64,000 nt of DNA. It comes from Timema cristinae. Its lineage: Eukaryota > Arthropoda > Insecta > Phasmatodea > Timematidae. Both the position numbers and the translations under genes were made by a program. This document shows, piece by piece, positions 21,180-32,594 of the stretch (position 1 is its first letter; every line of letters begins with the position of its first letter). The stretch spans positions 1,844,462 through 1,908,461 of the forward strand of contig JBCFYV010001001.1 of NCBI GenBank assembly GCA_039000515.1. The letters run 5' to 3'. The notes beneath the pieces were generated by a model. The model saw only the letters and a program-made list of their open reading frames with translations. It was not told the origin of the DNA and made no database searches.

Positions 21180-21808
21180 TTATGAACTGTCAGATACTAT
21201 TTTTCAATCTACTGAACTCTACCACTCGATGCATCATGCTGGCCATGACTTGATCCCGTGATTAAAATGCCCCCTCTTATGTGTACATATATATGTTTAC
21301 ATGTTGAACTACTCAGCTTATCAGCGTAACACTGATAACACACAACACTTACTCTGACTTAACTATTGTACCGCGCCACATACATGACATGATTCATTTG
21401 ACGTTGTACCGGCCAAAGTTATGTTTACTGTCGGAGAATTAACCTTACTCCAGCTCACATTTCATCTCGCTGGAGATCTCACATCTCTGTAATCGTGTTT
21501 TCTCTACTAACAGTTCTCTCTCTGCCTTTACTGACGTCGCTGAAACACTGCTCTTCCGTACTTCAGTTAGTAGTTACTGAGACCTCCTGATTAGTCCACG
21601 CCATATTTCAATCCTATCGCATACCGCTTCTAAATTTAGGTTCAGACCGAATATTTTTGCATCGGAAACCTTAATTTTCCCACAAAAAATGCGGGTACGT
21701 TTCCTCTAAATTTCAACTTACTAAACACTATACCATTTTCTAAATATATGCAATGCGTGCTGAAAAAAAAAAAAATCTTGGTGCTTTTCGTAATTTTGAA
21801 AAAAAAAA
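21180..21808. other. Non-coding stretch, mixed composition
   Basis: Slightly GC-richer than average from 21300 to 21620 and holding no long ORF on either strand. I do not recognise it. Poly-A runs occur at 21762-21774 and 21800-21808. Confidence 0.4.
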
Positions 21809-21809
21809 T

Positions 21810-22155
21810 ATCTGTGGTTATGGGGTAAAATGCTCGCCCCACAGCCTTTTAGTCGCGGGTTCAAATCCGGCTGAGGTCGACCGATCTTTACCGAGCGATA
21901 AAAATCCGTAGCACAACTTCCTCCTGAGGGGAAGTAAAACCTCTCGTTCCATATCGATTGTGGCATGTAATCTATCACTAGAAAGTATCTGAGATACCTT
22001 TCCAGTAAAATTTGTCGGCTCTTTATCGCTCGCTCTTGGTAATATATTGTGGAAAGAAGCGAGAAACTATCGTGCTCCCAGGACTTTCCTGATATATGTG
22101 TTTTCTCCCAGATAGTGTGGGTGGGCGACATCAACTAACTGAGGGGCTATGTGTA
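21810..22155 (+). mobile_element. SINE-E, second copy
   Basis: Head GTGGTTATGGGGTAAAATGC and B box CGGGTTCAAATCCGGCTGAG, then GTCGACCGATCTTTACCGAG and AGCACAACTTCCTCCTGAGG, GATTGTGGCATGTAATCTAT. Matches 56930-57230 and, in reverse, 63226-63626. A 137-codon minus-strand open frame across it is a chance frame. Confidence 0.75.
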
Positions 22156-22489
22156 TGCGCTGTTCTATTTGAATAGAAAGCACATCAGAAATCACCTACG
22201 GGTTGTTGACTCACTATATCTTACTTATTCCTACTTATTCTTAAGTAAAAAGGAACATATTTTGATATCAATTATTATTTTTAGGAAGTATTTCTTGCTA
22301 TCCGGTGAGTTTTTTTGTTTGGACACTTCTCTTTTCTAAACATTAAGAGCCCATCTCGCTGCCTATTTAATTGTAAATTGGATACCCATTATTACTTTGG
22401 AGCCATAAAAGGAATCTTATTACTGTTTTATAGAGCCAAATTGAAGACCAGTGAATTTGGAAAATGTGTAGTAGTTTTTAAAATGAATC

Positions 22490-22760
22490 ATTACATACTT
22501 AATCCATACATAATTTGACTTGACGTATGAATGCGTAAAATTGATCTAGTAACTAATGTCATATAAGGTTTTTCCCATGAAAATTGGACTGTACACCTTG
22601 ATTTTTCGTAATGGACATTTAAAGCACCTTTTAGTAAATAAGTACAAACATATAATATTGCAGTCAGCAATAAAAACATTTTATTAGATTTTTAACATTA
22701 TTTTATAGGTATTGATATTGTCTCTCAAAGTCTCAGATGCAGATCACATGACTATTGGAT
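22490..22760. repeat. Repeat G copy
   Basis: Contains GACTTGACGTATGAATGCGT, TTTTTCCCATGAAAATTGGA and AACATATAATATTGCAGTCA, matching the copies at 8690, 26868, 33866 and 42620. Confidence 0.5.
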
Positions 22761-22818
22761 AAGGTTATTCCTATAAAACTTGAACAATAGCCAATTTTAT
22801 AATCAGACCTTGTACGTC

Positions 22819-22965
22819 TCAAGATAGACCTGATACCAAATACAATACGACACCTACCTAGAATTGAATGGAATGGGCCTTTTTTGCAAATGAAAATGGC
22901 CTATTCCATTTTGGTCTAGGTAGGCGTATGTCTTTTTGTATTCGGTATCGGGACACACTTGAAGC
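22819..22965. mobile_element. Short fold-back element
   Basis: Two arms of 50-60 bp around an 18 bp centre (TTTTTTGCAAATGAAAAT). Left words GATACCAAATACAATACGAC and CACCTACCTAGA. The right arm in reverse complement reads GATACCGAATACAAAAAGAC and CGCCTACCTAGA. About 80-85 percent matched. No ORF. Confidence 0.75.
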
Positions 22966-22979
22966 TTATTCAATATATG

Positions 22980-23715
22980 AAACTGGTCCTATATCTTGTT
23001 TCATGGTACCGCATACAATAGCTTATTTTCAATAGACATCCATTTATTTGTCTCCACTATATACACTCTTCTGTATCTTAAGTTTAATGTAGTCGGCATA
23101 TCCTGTTTGTTTATTGTAGGTAGTGATGTGTGAAGACAGAATTATACTACTGTATATAGTTGGATTTTTGGTAGTGAAAAATACCTTTCATTCATTCCTT
23201 CCTACCATAGACAGGGTTTATATTTGGTCTTAAATCGATCTAAAGTGTGCAGACCTCGTGATAACTTACTTCGTCGCTAATAACATCACATGAGCTACAC
23301 ACTGCTGAGTGTATGGACCTTGACATTTTATGGCCCCATAAATCGTGTTGCCAAAGTTGGTAGCTCGGAGAAAAGTACGTCATTTGCAGGCAACTCTCTA
23401 CCACAAACTATTTGCTTTCCAGGTCGCATTCACCACAAGATGGCTAATCATTAAAAAAAAATTGTTTTTTTGTTTTGTTTTTTTAAATTTTGTTTACGAA
23501 TATTTTTAGTTTGGGTCTCCAGTAAACTTTGTGATCTCAAAATAATAATTATGAGTATTATAAAAGTTGTGATATGTAAGTTGTTATTTATTTATTCATT
23601 CCATGTCTCTGGGCTATAAGCATTTAATTGCAATATCTTGATAGGAATGAGGATGCTAAAAATATTTAGAGGAAATGTTTGCGTAGTCGCGTGGAGAGAG
23701 TGTGGATTTTTTTTT
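22980..23715. other. Non-coding stretch, nothing recognised
   Basis: AT-rich; A and T runs at 23452-23490. No repeat match found. Confidence 0.4.
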
Positions 23716-23720
23716 TTCTT

Positions 23721-23977
23721 TAGCGCAGCTTTTTACTACGCGTTCGGGATATACGCCCAGGCTATGCACTCATGTGGATATTGGATTATGAGTGAGTAGG
23801 TTGAATTTAGAGGAAATATACCAGTATCCGCATGGCCAGCAAGTGTGGAAACCGTTTAGGGAAACCCCTTTCTTAATTCACCCAACCGGAATCGAACCAC
23901 GATCTCCCCGTTATTGGCAGTATAGTTTATTGTTAGAGTGAGTGGCGCCTTAGACCATGCGGCCACCGAAGCGAGTG
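23721..23977 (-). mobile_element. SINE-B2
   Basis: Minus-strand copy: CTCGCTTCGGTGGCCGCATG, GTCTAAGGCGCCACTCACTC, B box GTGGTTCGATTCCGGTTGGG, tail CCCGAACGCGTAGTAAAAAG. The A box is close to tRNA-Leu. Confidence 0.9.
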
Positions 23978-23979
23978 AG

Positions 23980-25178
23980 AAAAAAAATAAAGGGAGGTGT
24001 TTGTGTAGCAATGCGGATAACATGAACCTTATTAGCATTATTATTACTAAACAGCTTATGTATTTTAGTGAAATGGAAAGCGACGGTACTGCGCTTTAAA
24101 CGATTTGATTTATGGAACCGTCACTTTTAGTTAATATATATTGCTACCATATTTTATTTTTAAAAAGGCATTACAAGAAAATATATAGTAAATATGTCGT
24201 GTGTATGTTATTAAAAATAAAAAGGGCGTAATATAGTAGTTAGAGGAAAAATTAATATAGCGAGAGAGGGACACAATAGTTGAAACACAAATATTTACAA
24301 AAACTCACTTTTCGTTATTAATTCAAGGGAACCCTGAGTAACATAAAGTCAACTAATATCTAAAAAAACAACACTAGTTTCATTGTCAATTTCAAGGAAC
24401 AAATAATATTTATCTCAAGAAAAACTCTGTGCATACATAAACATCAATTAATTTTAATTTAACCCTTTTTTCAACTTTCAATTAATTGATGGTAAATTAA
24501 TTTAGTGTTATGGCTACTAATCACTGCAAACTAGTACTTCAGTACAAAAGTTCTAGTAACACATAGAATTAAAAGTAAAAAAAAACTAAAGGAATAAATA
24601 ATAGGTTAAGAAATAGGACAAGAAACGCTTTCCGAGAGACGTATGTAACAAATAAGTAAAACACAGGCGTACATTGATTTTTGTCGAAAGTCCGTTCTTA
24701 GAGGTATTTTTTTCGTACTAAAATCCTGCTTCCGGCAAATATAATTTGTAAATACATCTCTTCAAACAAATAAAACTCAACAATCAAAAATCTTGCGCTG
24801 GCGCTGTTAAATTCGAAATATTACTATTTTTTTAAAAAATATTACATTTATCCGTGTATAACCTATTATTTTAATAACTTGAAATAATTTGCCAGGATAT
24901 ATTTGTGAAACATTTAATAATAAACTAATACAATCACAATATAATGTCAAACTTCTTAATATCGATGCTCAGTTTTTATCTTCACCTGTGTTTGAAGTGG
25001 GTTTTTTTTAAGTGTAAACTAGAACGATATTTGGGTTATAAATCAGCTGAAATGTACATAATATGTAATTCTTTCTTCAACATATTCATTAACACATACC
25101 TACTTGTATGTTATGATAAATTGTTATTGGATTAATATAATGCTTATTTAGATAATAGTGAACAACGTTTAAAGGATA
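23980..25178. other. AT-rich non-coding stretch
   Basis: About 1.2 kb, very AT-rich. A weak inverted pair of AATTAATTTTAATTT words lies near 24446-24500. No gene is seen. Confidence 0.4.
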
Positions 25179-25190
25179 ACATATTTACTA

Positions 25191-25444
25191 CTACTAATAA
25201 TAATACTTAGCATACCGTTTTACAACCAGTTCATGTTAAGTACTAATTACGCTAATGGGTTAGGGATTGGGAAGGTTGAATATAGAGGAAGTGAACCCTC
25301 ATTTGCGTGAAGGGAGAGTGGAAAACCATTTAGGGAAACACCCGCAGTTCACCCGCGCAAGATTCGAACCTCGATCTCCCCGTCCTCGAAAGTATAGCTC
25401 AACACGAAACTAGCGCGTTAGCTAACTACGCCACCTAGGCGGGT
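25191..25444 (-). mobile_element. SINE-B1, perfect duplication
   Basis: Minus-strand copy: CCGCCTAGGTGGCGTAGTTA, GCTAACGCGCTAGTTTCGTG, B box GAGGTTCGAATCTTGCGCGG. The tail hairpin is partly lost. Perfect 11 bp flanks CATATTTACTA at 25180-25190 and 25445-25455. Confidence 0.92.
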
Positions 25445-25455
25445 CATATTTACTA

Positions 25456-26305
25456 ATATGTTGGAAATAAGAAATAAATAACGAAAATAAATATTTTTAA
25501 AAATATACTGTGTGTTTTTATATGAATTTATTTTCGACTGTATTATACATTTTTCATTGCATATTTGACCATAGTTGAAATTCAAATTGAGATTTTTTCT
25601 TCAGAATAATATTGTAAGGCTGGTGGTTTCAATAAATATATTTTTCTCCACCTTTTCAATTGGATCATTAATATTTATCTATGGGTGCAGGGGGGTGAAA
25701 GGAATAACAGAAATAACCAAGTCTGTATCAGTTTTTTTTAAGGTGGACGGGGTGATCGGATTTTGTTGACGCGTGTTAAAGCCCCTAACTGGAGTTCTCA
25801 ATTTAACATATACATTTTGTACTAATTTTTAACCTTTAAATTGACTCTCTTTACATCCCCACTATGATGTGAGGTTTTTTTCACATTTGATCAAATTATA
25901 TGGGGGAGGGTAGAAAGGTGGGCATGGAAGGGCATCTCTCGTCCATCTAGACCCACCTCCCCATAACGATGCTCGTGGCTATGTTTTAGATGTTGTTAAA
26001 GGAATCAACTACACATATGAAAGTCAAGTTTTATTTGTGTGGGAATACTTTTGGCCAAGACGATACCCAGATATTTATGAGTGAGGCATGGCCTCTGCCT
26101 GTGGTGTTCAGGTCAAGTCCTGCTACAGGAGGAGGCAAAACCTATTTTTTAAACTAGTAAATCCCACTTGAAATATTTTAAAGTTTTTTTTAACGACTCG
26201 AATAAGTTACTAGGAATTGATAAGAAAAACAATTCTAATTTTTAATTTAGGACTTTAGGAAGGAGGGAGGGTTCGTGATTATAACATCACATGACTTACA
26301 AACGA
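25456..26305. other. Non-coding stretch with G-rich patches
   Basis: GC-rich spots near 25687-25697 (GGGGGG) and 25905-25970, and nothing recognisable. A 64-codon frame at 25575-25769 is unremarkable. Confidence 0.4.
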
Positions 26306-26309
26306 TATT

Positions 26310-26466
26310 AATTGTATACTAGCCACATCACACATAACACCCCCCACCCCCTTCCGGCTGTTAATTAATCTCTGTGAAAGGGGGATCCCAATTTAAGGAA
26401 TGATAAAAAAATATTTGGTTATGTTGAGAAACAAACTTGTGACCCCTAACTCTGCCGATCCAGTTA
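26310..26466 (-). mobile_element. SINE-D-like, diverged
   Basis: Minus-strand words TCCCCCTTTCACAGAGATTA, ACAGCCGGAAGG and a B-box area GGGGTCACAAGTTTGTTTCT. The order matches SINE-D. The tail is missing. Confidence 0.5.
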
Positions 26467-26598
26467 AGACGTCTAAGAAGTATAAAAGGATTTTGATAGG
26501 AAGTTTCTTTTAGAAACTACAAACATATTTTTTCAAAGTCAATATAGATAATATTTTACTTTATTAATTGTGTTATCTTAATTGTTAATATCTATCAA

Positions 26599-26857
26599 GC
26601 TTCTGTGCTGGCGGCCGGGGTTCAATCCTCGGTCCCGGTACAGATTTATCTGATTTCCAAACCCTTCCTTCACCTCTGACAAGACATCTTGTGAATGTGG
26701 GGAATGTCAGGCCTCCACCGTGGTTCGGATTCCACGTTAAACTGTAGGTCCTTCATTTCATCTCACAATCACCCTACCATTACACATTAGCGTAAGTGCG
26801 TATAACCCGCACGGGTAGTAAGACGCGTTGCTAATAATAATAATAATAATAATAATA
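26599..26857 (+). mobile_element. SINE-A, 5' truncated, perfect duplication
   Basis: Starts at GCTTCTGTGCTGGCGGCCGG, again lacking the A box, and runs to the tail CCCGCACGGGTAGTAAGACG and a TAA run. Perfect 12 bp flanks AATATCTATCAA at 26587-26598 and 26857-26868. The break point lies within about two bases of that at 14155. Confidence 0.92.
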
Positions 26858-26867
26858 ATATCTATCA

Positions 26868-26935
26868 AAATTAACGGCTGCAAATCATATGACTTGACGT
26901 ATGAATACGTAAAAGTACATAAAGTAACTTTTGTA
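26868..26935. repeat. Repeat G fragment
   Basis: TTAACGGCTGCAAATCATAT and GACTTGACGTATGAATACGT match the other G copies. SINE-A is inserted on its left and SINE-B2 follows on its right. Confidence 0.5.
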
Positions 26936-26936
26936 G

Positions 26937-27165
26937 ACCCGTTTCGGTGTTTGAATGCTCTAAGGCTTCACTATCGCAATAGACTGAACTTTCAATAACG
27001 CGGAAATTTGGTTTCTCGTGTACTGAGGGTGAGTAATCGTGATCCACTTAAATGCGGGCACACTCTCTCCAAATTCAACCTTACTTATCCCCAACACATT
27101 ATCGTAACTACTAGATAAGCGTACAACCCGAACGGGTAGTAAGACGTGGTGCTAAAATAAAAATA
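26937..27165 (+). mobile_element. SINE-B2
   Basis: Head GACCCGTTTCGGTGTTTGAA, CTCTAAGGCTTCACTATCGC, tail CCCGAACGGGTAGTAAGACG then TGGTGCTAAAATAAAAATAA. The B box is diverged (GGTTTCTC). Confidence 0.85.
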
Positions 27166-27169
27166 ACAA

Positions 27170-28035
27170 AAAGCTTTTCTGGCTGTCAGATAAGTCTCCT
27201 CCAATGTGAATTATACTGTAAATAGGCTCATGCATTCCTTGTCAAGAAGGAAATAAATGTTTTAAATACAATTTTATGCTTCTTTAAAGGCGTGTAAAAA
27301 AATGGTCGCCCCTTTGAAAGCTTTCCTATTGAATTTATTTCGTGTGTGTTTGTCCTTGGGGAGCTTCGCCACCAAAGTGTCTGCATTGCTTCCTTCCATT
27401 TTATACTCGTTTGTGTGGTAAAGTTACTTATTGTGTAACTTTAAGCTCATATTTTACTTGATATATAACCAAGTTTTTTTTTTTAATCTCGATATTATCT
27501 CTCACTTGGAACTTTGTAAAACTCTATACAAAGGGGGCTGTCTCGGTAAGCGAAAAATTTCCGCTCAGGCGTTCAGCTATAATGCAATATATAAATTCTA
27601 CGATGCGTTATTTCAAAATATGATTCAAGCCAAAATAAACACTAAAGATTCCCACAGGGCTCTTTTTCCTTATCAACCTTATATTTTGAGTGTTATACTA
27701 AAGTGAGTATAAATGTGACATTAGCTCATTTTAAACGAATTTTCAAGCATATTTTCAAGGTTTTGAGACTAAGCTGAATGAAAAGAGGCTCTAGATTTTG
27801 ATTTTCTCTACAAATACAGTAATTTTTTGATAGGTTCACAACAGAAGATTTTATGATATTTGAGAACTAGCAGCGAGCTTACCTTTTCACCTTAGAGATA
27901 GGAAATGTCGTAGTTTTCCTTCCCCTCATTTTGATTGACATGACAAAGGGTGATTATAGGTAAAGGGCGCAGGAGAGCATATATAAGCTTAAACAGAATA
28001 GAGCAGTAATCTCAGAAAACGGCACAGACCAATTT
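27170..28035. other. Non-coding stretch, one 91-codon open frame
   Basis: A plus-strand frame at 27431-27706 starts after a T run and shows no motif or signal peptide that I can assign. Probably chance. Confidence 0.35.
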
Positions 28036-28039
28036 ATTT

Positions 28040-28130
28040 TAAGCCGTGTGGCCTAACAGCGATTGATACTTTCTCGCTGACTGAGGTGGTCGCCTTAACA
28101 CCCTCACACTATCTCGTATGTATGTATATG
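28040..28130 (+). mobile_element. SINE-B2-like head fragment, uncertain
   Basis: AAGCCGTGTGGCCTAACAGC and TTTCTCGCTGACTGAGG recall a Leu-type head. It is cut off at the TTAA where the next element begins. Confidence 0.35.
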
Positions 28131-28134
28131 TTAA

Positions 28135-28385
28135 GGTGAGAATGTAGAGGACGCGGGTTAAGATCAGTGTTTTTGCAGTTTTTGTAGAAAAACAAGTTTT
28201 TGACCAAAATAAATCAAATATTACTCCAGTAGAAACATAGTTTAATTTTCTTCACATGGTGATATCAACAGTTGTTGAATACTTGACATGAGCATAGTGA
28301 CATCAGATGATAAACTTTTTAAATTAAAAGAAAAGTTGTAATTAAATTCCAGGACAACCTTGACATATATTCGCTGTGTTTTCCT
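28135..28385. mobile_element. TTAA-site fold-back MITE (family M), partial
   Basis: Left end TTAAGGTGAGAATGTAGAGG (TTAA at 28131). Shared words AAATAAATCAAATATTACTC, CACATGGTGATATCAACAGT and TTCCAGGACAACCTTGACAT match the other M copies at 47440, 50670 and 54498. The second arm is mostly missing. Confidence 0.7.
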
Positions 28386-28945
28386 ATTTTAGGACCACGT
28401 GAAAACCTGTGCAATTTCCTAAAGGTTCATTTTCCTAGTTTTGTGCCCTTAAACTAAATATTTCCAATTTGATACATGAAGATAAACATTTTATGCTTTT
28501 AACTTAGGTTAGTAAATATTCGTTTAATTATATGTTTAAAAAAAACTACAACATGTACACAATTTTCATGTTCGATTCCTGTCTGTAGGTTTTTTTTTAA
28601 CAGCATATACTAAAATAATGAATGTATAAATGTTGAATTTTAAATCATCCTTTGTTTGAACACTATACCTGTAAATATGTACACATAATAATAATATGTG
28701 ACTTTATTTTTGTTTCAGGTAAGTTTTCATCTTTAAGCAGCTTTTTCTAGCAAGTACTACGTGTTGCAGATTGATTCACATTCGAGAGAGCCAGCTTTCA
28801 GTTAAGTAGGTTAAAAATTGTAATAGTTTTAAATTAATTAAAAGACGTGATGACAACCTTTATTTGTGATTTATAATGAGTCAAACGCAGTCAAGATTAG
28901 CATAAATATAGTAATATTAAACTGGATTATAAGAGTGAAACTACA
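28386..28945. other. AT-rich non-coding stretch
   Basis: No gene or repeat identified. Confidence 0.4.
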
Positions 28946-28949
28946 CTTG

Positions 28950-29192
28950 AACCGCTTCGGTGACTGCCATGGTCTAAGGCGTCACTCTCGCAATATACTA
29001 GACTTATGATGACGAGAAGATAAGGGTTTGAATCCTGGTAGGATGACCTGAGGATTATTTTTCATAGTTGATTTTACACTCTCCCTCCACACGCAAATAC
29101 GCAGACACTTTCTCTGAAATCCAATATTACTGATTCCTAACACATTAACGTAATTAGTGCGTGTGCGGTATATTAAGATGAGGTGATGGAAA
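28950..29192 (+). mobile_element. SINE-B2
   Basis: Head AACCGCTTCGGTGACTGCCA, TGGTCTAAGGCGTCACTCTC (good A box), B box AAGGGTTTGAATCCTGGTAG, body intact, tail GATGAGGTGATGGAAAAAA. Confidence 0.9.
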
Positions 29193-29199
29193 AAAGAAG

Positions 29200-29685
29200 A
29201 AAAATTACAACGTTTTAAAGAATTTGAAATCAATGTCTTGAGTTGGAATATTTTTTTTTTAGAATATAGAGCTTCTTTTTATTTAAAAAAATCAAAAAAT
29301 ATCAATGACTGTTCTTTTGGTTTTGCATCGATTCTATGATAAAATCTATGCATAAGCATAATAGATACTTTCGAACATATTTTTTGGAAGCTCTTTGAAG
29401 TTACGGTTTTGGAAACTTTTAAGAAAGGTCCAGTCCGCTCTCAGCGCGTCTGCTAACAAAACATTTCTTTCGTCACTATGTATTTATAACTAACACCTGT
29501 TTAGTTTTTTTCCCACGTCCTCGATGGGTCGAATAAATACACCGTTTGAAAAGTAAAATATCCAAATGACCATCAGAGTGATCCGCTTGTAGGTCTGTTT
29601 AGGATCTCTTTTATTGGCGCACGATGTTCATACAGCGACTCACTAATACTCTTACACGCAAGTTTCTTTCTCACTGGATACAATG
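29200..29685. other. Non-coding stretch, nothing recognised
   Basis: AT-rich with no ORF or repeat that I could support. Confidence 0.4.
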
Positions 29686-29689
29686 TGAA

Positions 29690-30062
29690 GGCAGGTCTAC
29701 AGTAGCCCTATGGCTTCTTTGGTGCTGACTGACAGCTGGTGGCTTTGAAAAGTTACCAGACCAAATTATGTATCCTTACGCCGAACCATATGATCTGCAA
29801 AAACATGTGTTTAGCAGCTGTCACTTCTGATAGTCAAAATTTAAGTATATACCTAAATGTTGGCTGTCAGAAGTCAGCTGTGAACTGTCAGACAGCACCA
29901 AAGAAGCCATGGGGCTACTGTATCTATACTCCATTCACGGTAGGAATTACTCTCTGAAAGGTCTTTTTTCCTACCAATATCCTACTATATAATAGATTTA
30001 TTGTAGGGGAAAAAGGCCTTTCAGAAAACAACCCCTACTGTGAACGGACTTTACACCTGCCG
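29690..30062. mobile_element. Two fold-backs in tandem, possibly one compound element
   Basis: First fold-back 29698-29921: left arm ACAGTAGCCCTATGGCTTCT and TTGGTGCTGACTGACAG. The right arm in reverse complement is ACAGTAGCCCCATGGCTTCT and TTGGTGCTGTCTGACAG. An inner pair AGCTGTCACTTCTGA and TCAGAAGTCAGCT is nested in it. Second fold-back 29934-30045: CTCTGAAAGGTCTTTTTTCC against the reverse of GGAAAAAGGCCTTTCAGAAA. GGCAGGT (29691) and ACCTGCC (30055) bracket the whole. Class is unknown. Confidence 0.7.
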
Positions 30063-30199
30063 TTATGATTGAACAGAAAGAGGAAATAAATGTGCTAACG
30101 AGTGGTACCCGGGTGAAAACCCGCCTTTGTAAACTTTCCTGCTTTTACAAGTCACGCGTTTTGTGGTAAGTTCAGACGTCTTACGATTTTTTTTGTAAC

Positions 30200-30530
30200 C
30201 GACCCCTTGGTATAGTGGTCAGCGAACCTGGCTACCAACCCACAGGTCTCAGGTTTGATTCCCGGTTGATATCATGGGTATTTTTCCTGAAAGGTGAATT
30301 AGCCCAATGGTCACCAACGTCTGGTTAGATAATCTAAGAGTTTCTACTGGATCCACACCCTCGTATTGACTATCACCATCACCTCATCTCATCGGGACAT
30401 GGATAGAGCCTCCACGGAAAGATGTACGATTAGTATATTCGGGCCTTCCCTAGGCGACGATACATAAGTACTGGCTAATCTTTCCACTACTGGACTAAGA
30501 TTTTTGTAGCCCAGACACACACGGATTTTT
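30200..30530 (+). mobile_element. SINE-C (tRNA-Asp-like head)
   Basis: Head CCTTGGTATAGTGGTCAGCG and B box CAGGTTTGATTCCCGGTTGA, with the same start as 5896. The body that follows (about 250 bp, with TCTACTGGATCCACACCCTC) has no match in the window, so the 3' limit is a guess. Confidence 0.6.
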
Positions 30531-30869
30531 TTTTTTAAAAAAGGGTAATTTTGTGTAAATCTTCAGATCAAGACCTCCCTTTTTCAGATACCTCAAAAAC
30601 TTTATTTTATGTGATCAAGAAGCCTGCTTAATAGCGCTCATACATACATTGATTAAAGTAAATTATAGTTAGAATTTAAAATATGGAAAACGTATACACT
30701 TTGGTATGATAACCCTCCAATTAAATGCTTTTATTAACAAAATAAAATAATTAAAATCAGTTTTGTAGAGCTAAAATTTGATATTGAATAGATTGTCGTT
30801 TTATGAAACTATGGCTACCCCTTTACATATTTTTGAAATTTAAAGTTTTTGGCCACATCCAGGTGTATA

Positions 30870-31790
30870 AACTTTCAATTTTACTCTCTGGTGACACCTC
30901 TGAGAGAGAAAGAATTATGATCCTAAAATGAATCTAATAGGAGACTTGATGGATATCGATGTTTCATTATCCTCTGAACACGAAAAAGTGGTTTTAGTGA
31001 TGCCGTCTGTCTTTATGTCCGTGTCTCGGCTTAGAGCCGAAACCATTTTACCGATCATGCTTAAACTGGGTACCTAAGTTTTCATAGGTACCGCAGAGTA
31101 ATTTTTGGAATTAGATATCTAATCCTAAAGTTAGGGGTGGTTTATTTAAGGTCACAAAGACAAAAATAAATGATTTTCTTGAAACCATCTCCAATGATTT
31201 TGATTAAAATGTGTATTACCCGCTTAGGTGGCTGCATGGTCTAAGGAGCTATTCTAGCAATAGATTGGATGCCGATGAGGGGGAGATCGGGGCTCGATAT
31301 TGGTCGGGTGAACTGAAGGTGATTTTTTTCTTAATGGTTGGTTTTCAATTTTTCCTCCACGAAAATTCAGATGCAATTGTACTTCCTCTAAATTCAACCT
31401 ACATCATCCATAACACATTAGAATAATTAGTACATAGGCGTATAACCCGAATGGGTAGTAAGACGTGGTGCTAAAACAATTGTATTTAGGCACTATTTGA
31501 TAATAGAAACAAAATGGTGCACCTAATTTTTTCAGTAAAATGACCTATGGTACTTTACATGAGTGGATATCTCCAATTTTGATATTTTTCCACAACTCTT
31601 TGAAATACGAATTAACTTATCGTTGCAAAGTTGTAATACTGGTACTATTTTAAAAAATGTTATTTGAAATACATTTTTATAAAACGATATTTTATAAGCT
31701 CTTGGCAAATATTAAAAAAATAAAATTGAGATCTAGAAAATGGGGAGTTGATTTTTATGCTTTTTTTTTGTGAACAGAGAGGTTATATTC
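30870..31790 (+). repeat. Repeat F copy with nested SINE-B2
   Basis: Unclassified repeat. Key words GATGCCGTCTGTCTTTATGT, CCGTGTCTCGGCTTAGAGCC, GAATTAGATATCTAATCCTA and, beyond the SINE, GAGTGGATATCTCCAATTTT. The same order occurs at 35160-35700 (plus) and, reversed, at 36790-37310, 45410-45990 and 50340-51310. No intact ORF. SINE-B2 interrupts it at 31218-31476. Confidence 0.75.
31218..31476 (+). mobile_element. SINE-B2, nested in repeat F
   Basis: Head ACCCGCTTAGGTGGCTGCAT, GGTCTAAGGAGCTATTCTAG, B box GGGGCTCGATATTGGTCGGG, tail CCCGAATGGGTAGTAAGACG. F sequence continues on both sides. Confidence 0.88.
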
Positions 31791-32590
31791 TCAATTTGGT
31801 TTCTGCAACAATGTATATTATTTGGTTTAATGTATCTCACAAATAAGTAAATGTTTCCATCTGTCAAAATGATATAGGGTCTATGAGTAAACGAAAAAAC
31901 AACTATTTTTTCTGCTACCGTATATTTAATTAAACTGAAAGATGTATTCAGTGATGCCTGTATCTGTAATCAAATATAATTTTCCATCTTCATAAAAAAA
32001 CACATTTAAGGTATATCATCTGACATCCCCCCCCCCCCACTTCTCTTCCCCGCACACATGTTTTAACATATTCACTTGTGTATTATATTAAGGCAATTTG
32101 TCGGTTAAGATTTTTGGCTGTGACAAGGATATGTTTTTTAATCAAGCACGTTACTCTGCGTGTTCACGAAAGTTAGTACCACAGATTAGATCGAGCCACT
32201 GTGCTCTAAAGCTATTTAAATAATAAAATAAGTGTTATATAAAAGGAATATACATAAACTCTGAAACCGCTTTCTAGGTAATTATAGTCCTGGATGTAGT
32301 TTTCGCCATTATTTTAAAAGTAAACCCCGCTTTAGTTAGTAGTTTATCGTTTTTATAATATTCGGCGTGCCTTGAAATAGAAAGTAGGCATATTTATAAA
32401 CTGGTTTAATGCGTGGGTATGTATCAGATCACGCCACTAAGTTACACGCGTTTGGTTAATATTTTCAGTCTCTTTCGTTTCTAAGGGAAGACATTTTATC
32501 TTATTTCACGATTTAATTTTATATGTAATTTTGACAATTTTTAAATGCTTAGGTTTTTAAAAAAAAATTGTTTTGAATTTTTGTTATAAT
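31791..32590. other. Non-coding stretch
   Basis: Poly-C run (11) at about 32028-32039. No gene or repeat identified. Confidence 0.4.
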
Positions 32591-32594
32591 TAAT

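Noticed and set aside
21721..22134. 137-codon open frame on the minus strand, the longest in the window
   Set aside because: It reads antisense through SINE-E. Other E copies do not keep this frame open.
29739..29957. 72-codon plus-strand frame inside the fold-back
   Set aside because: It spans the inverted arms of a palindrome, so its reading is a by-product of the repeat.
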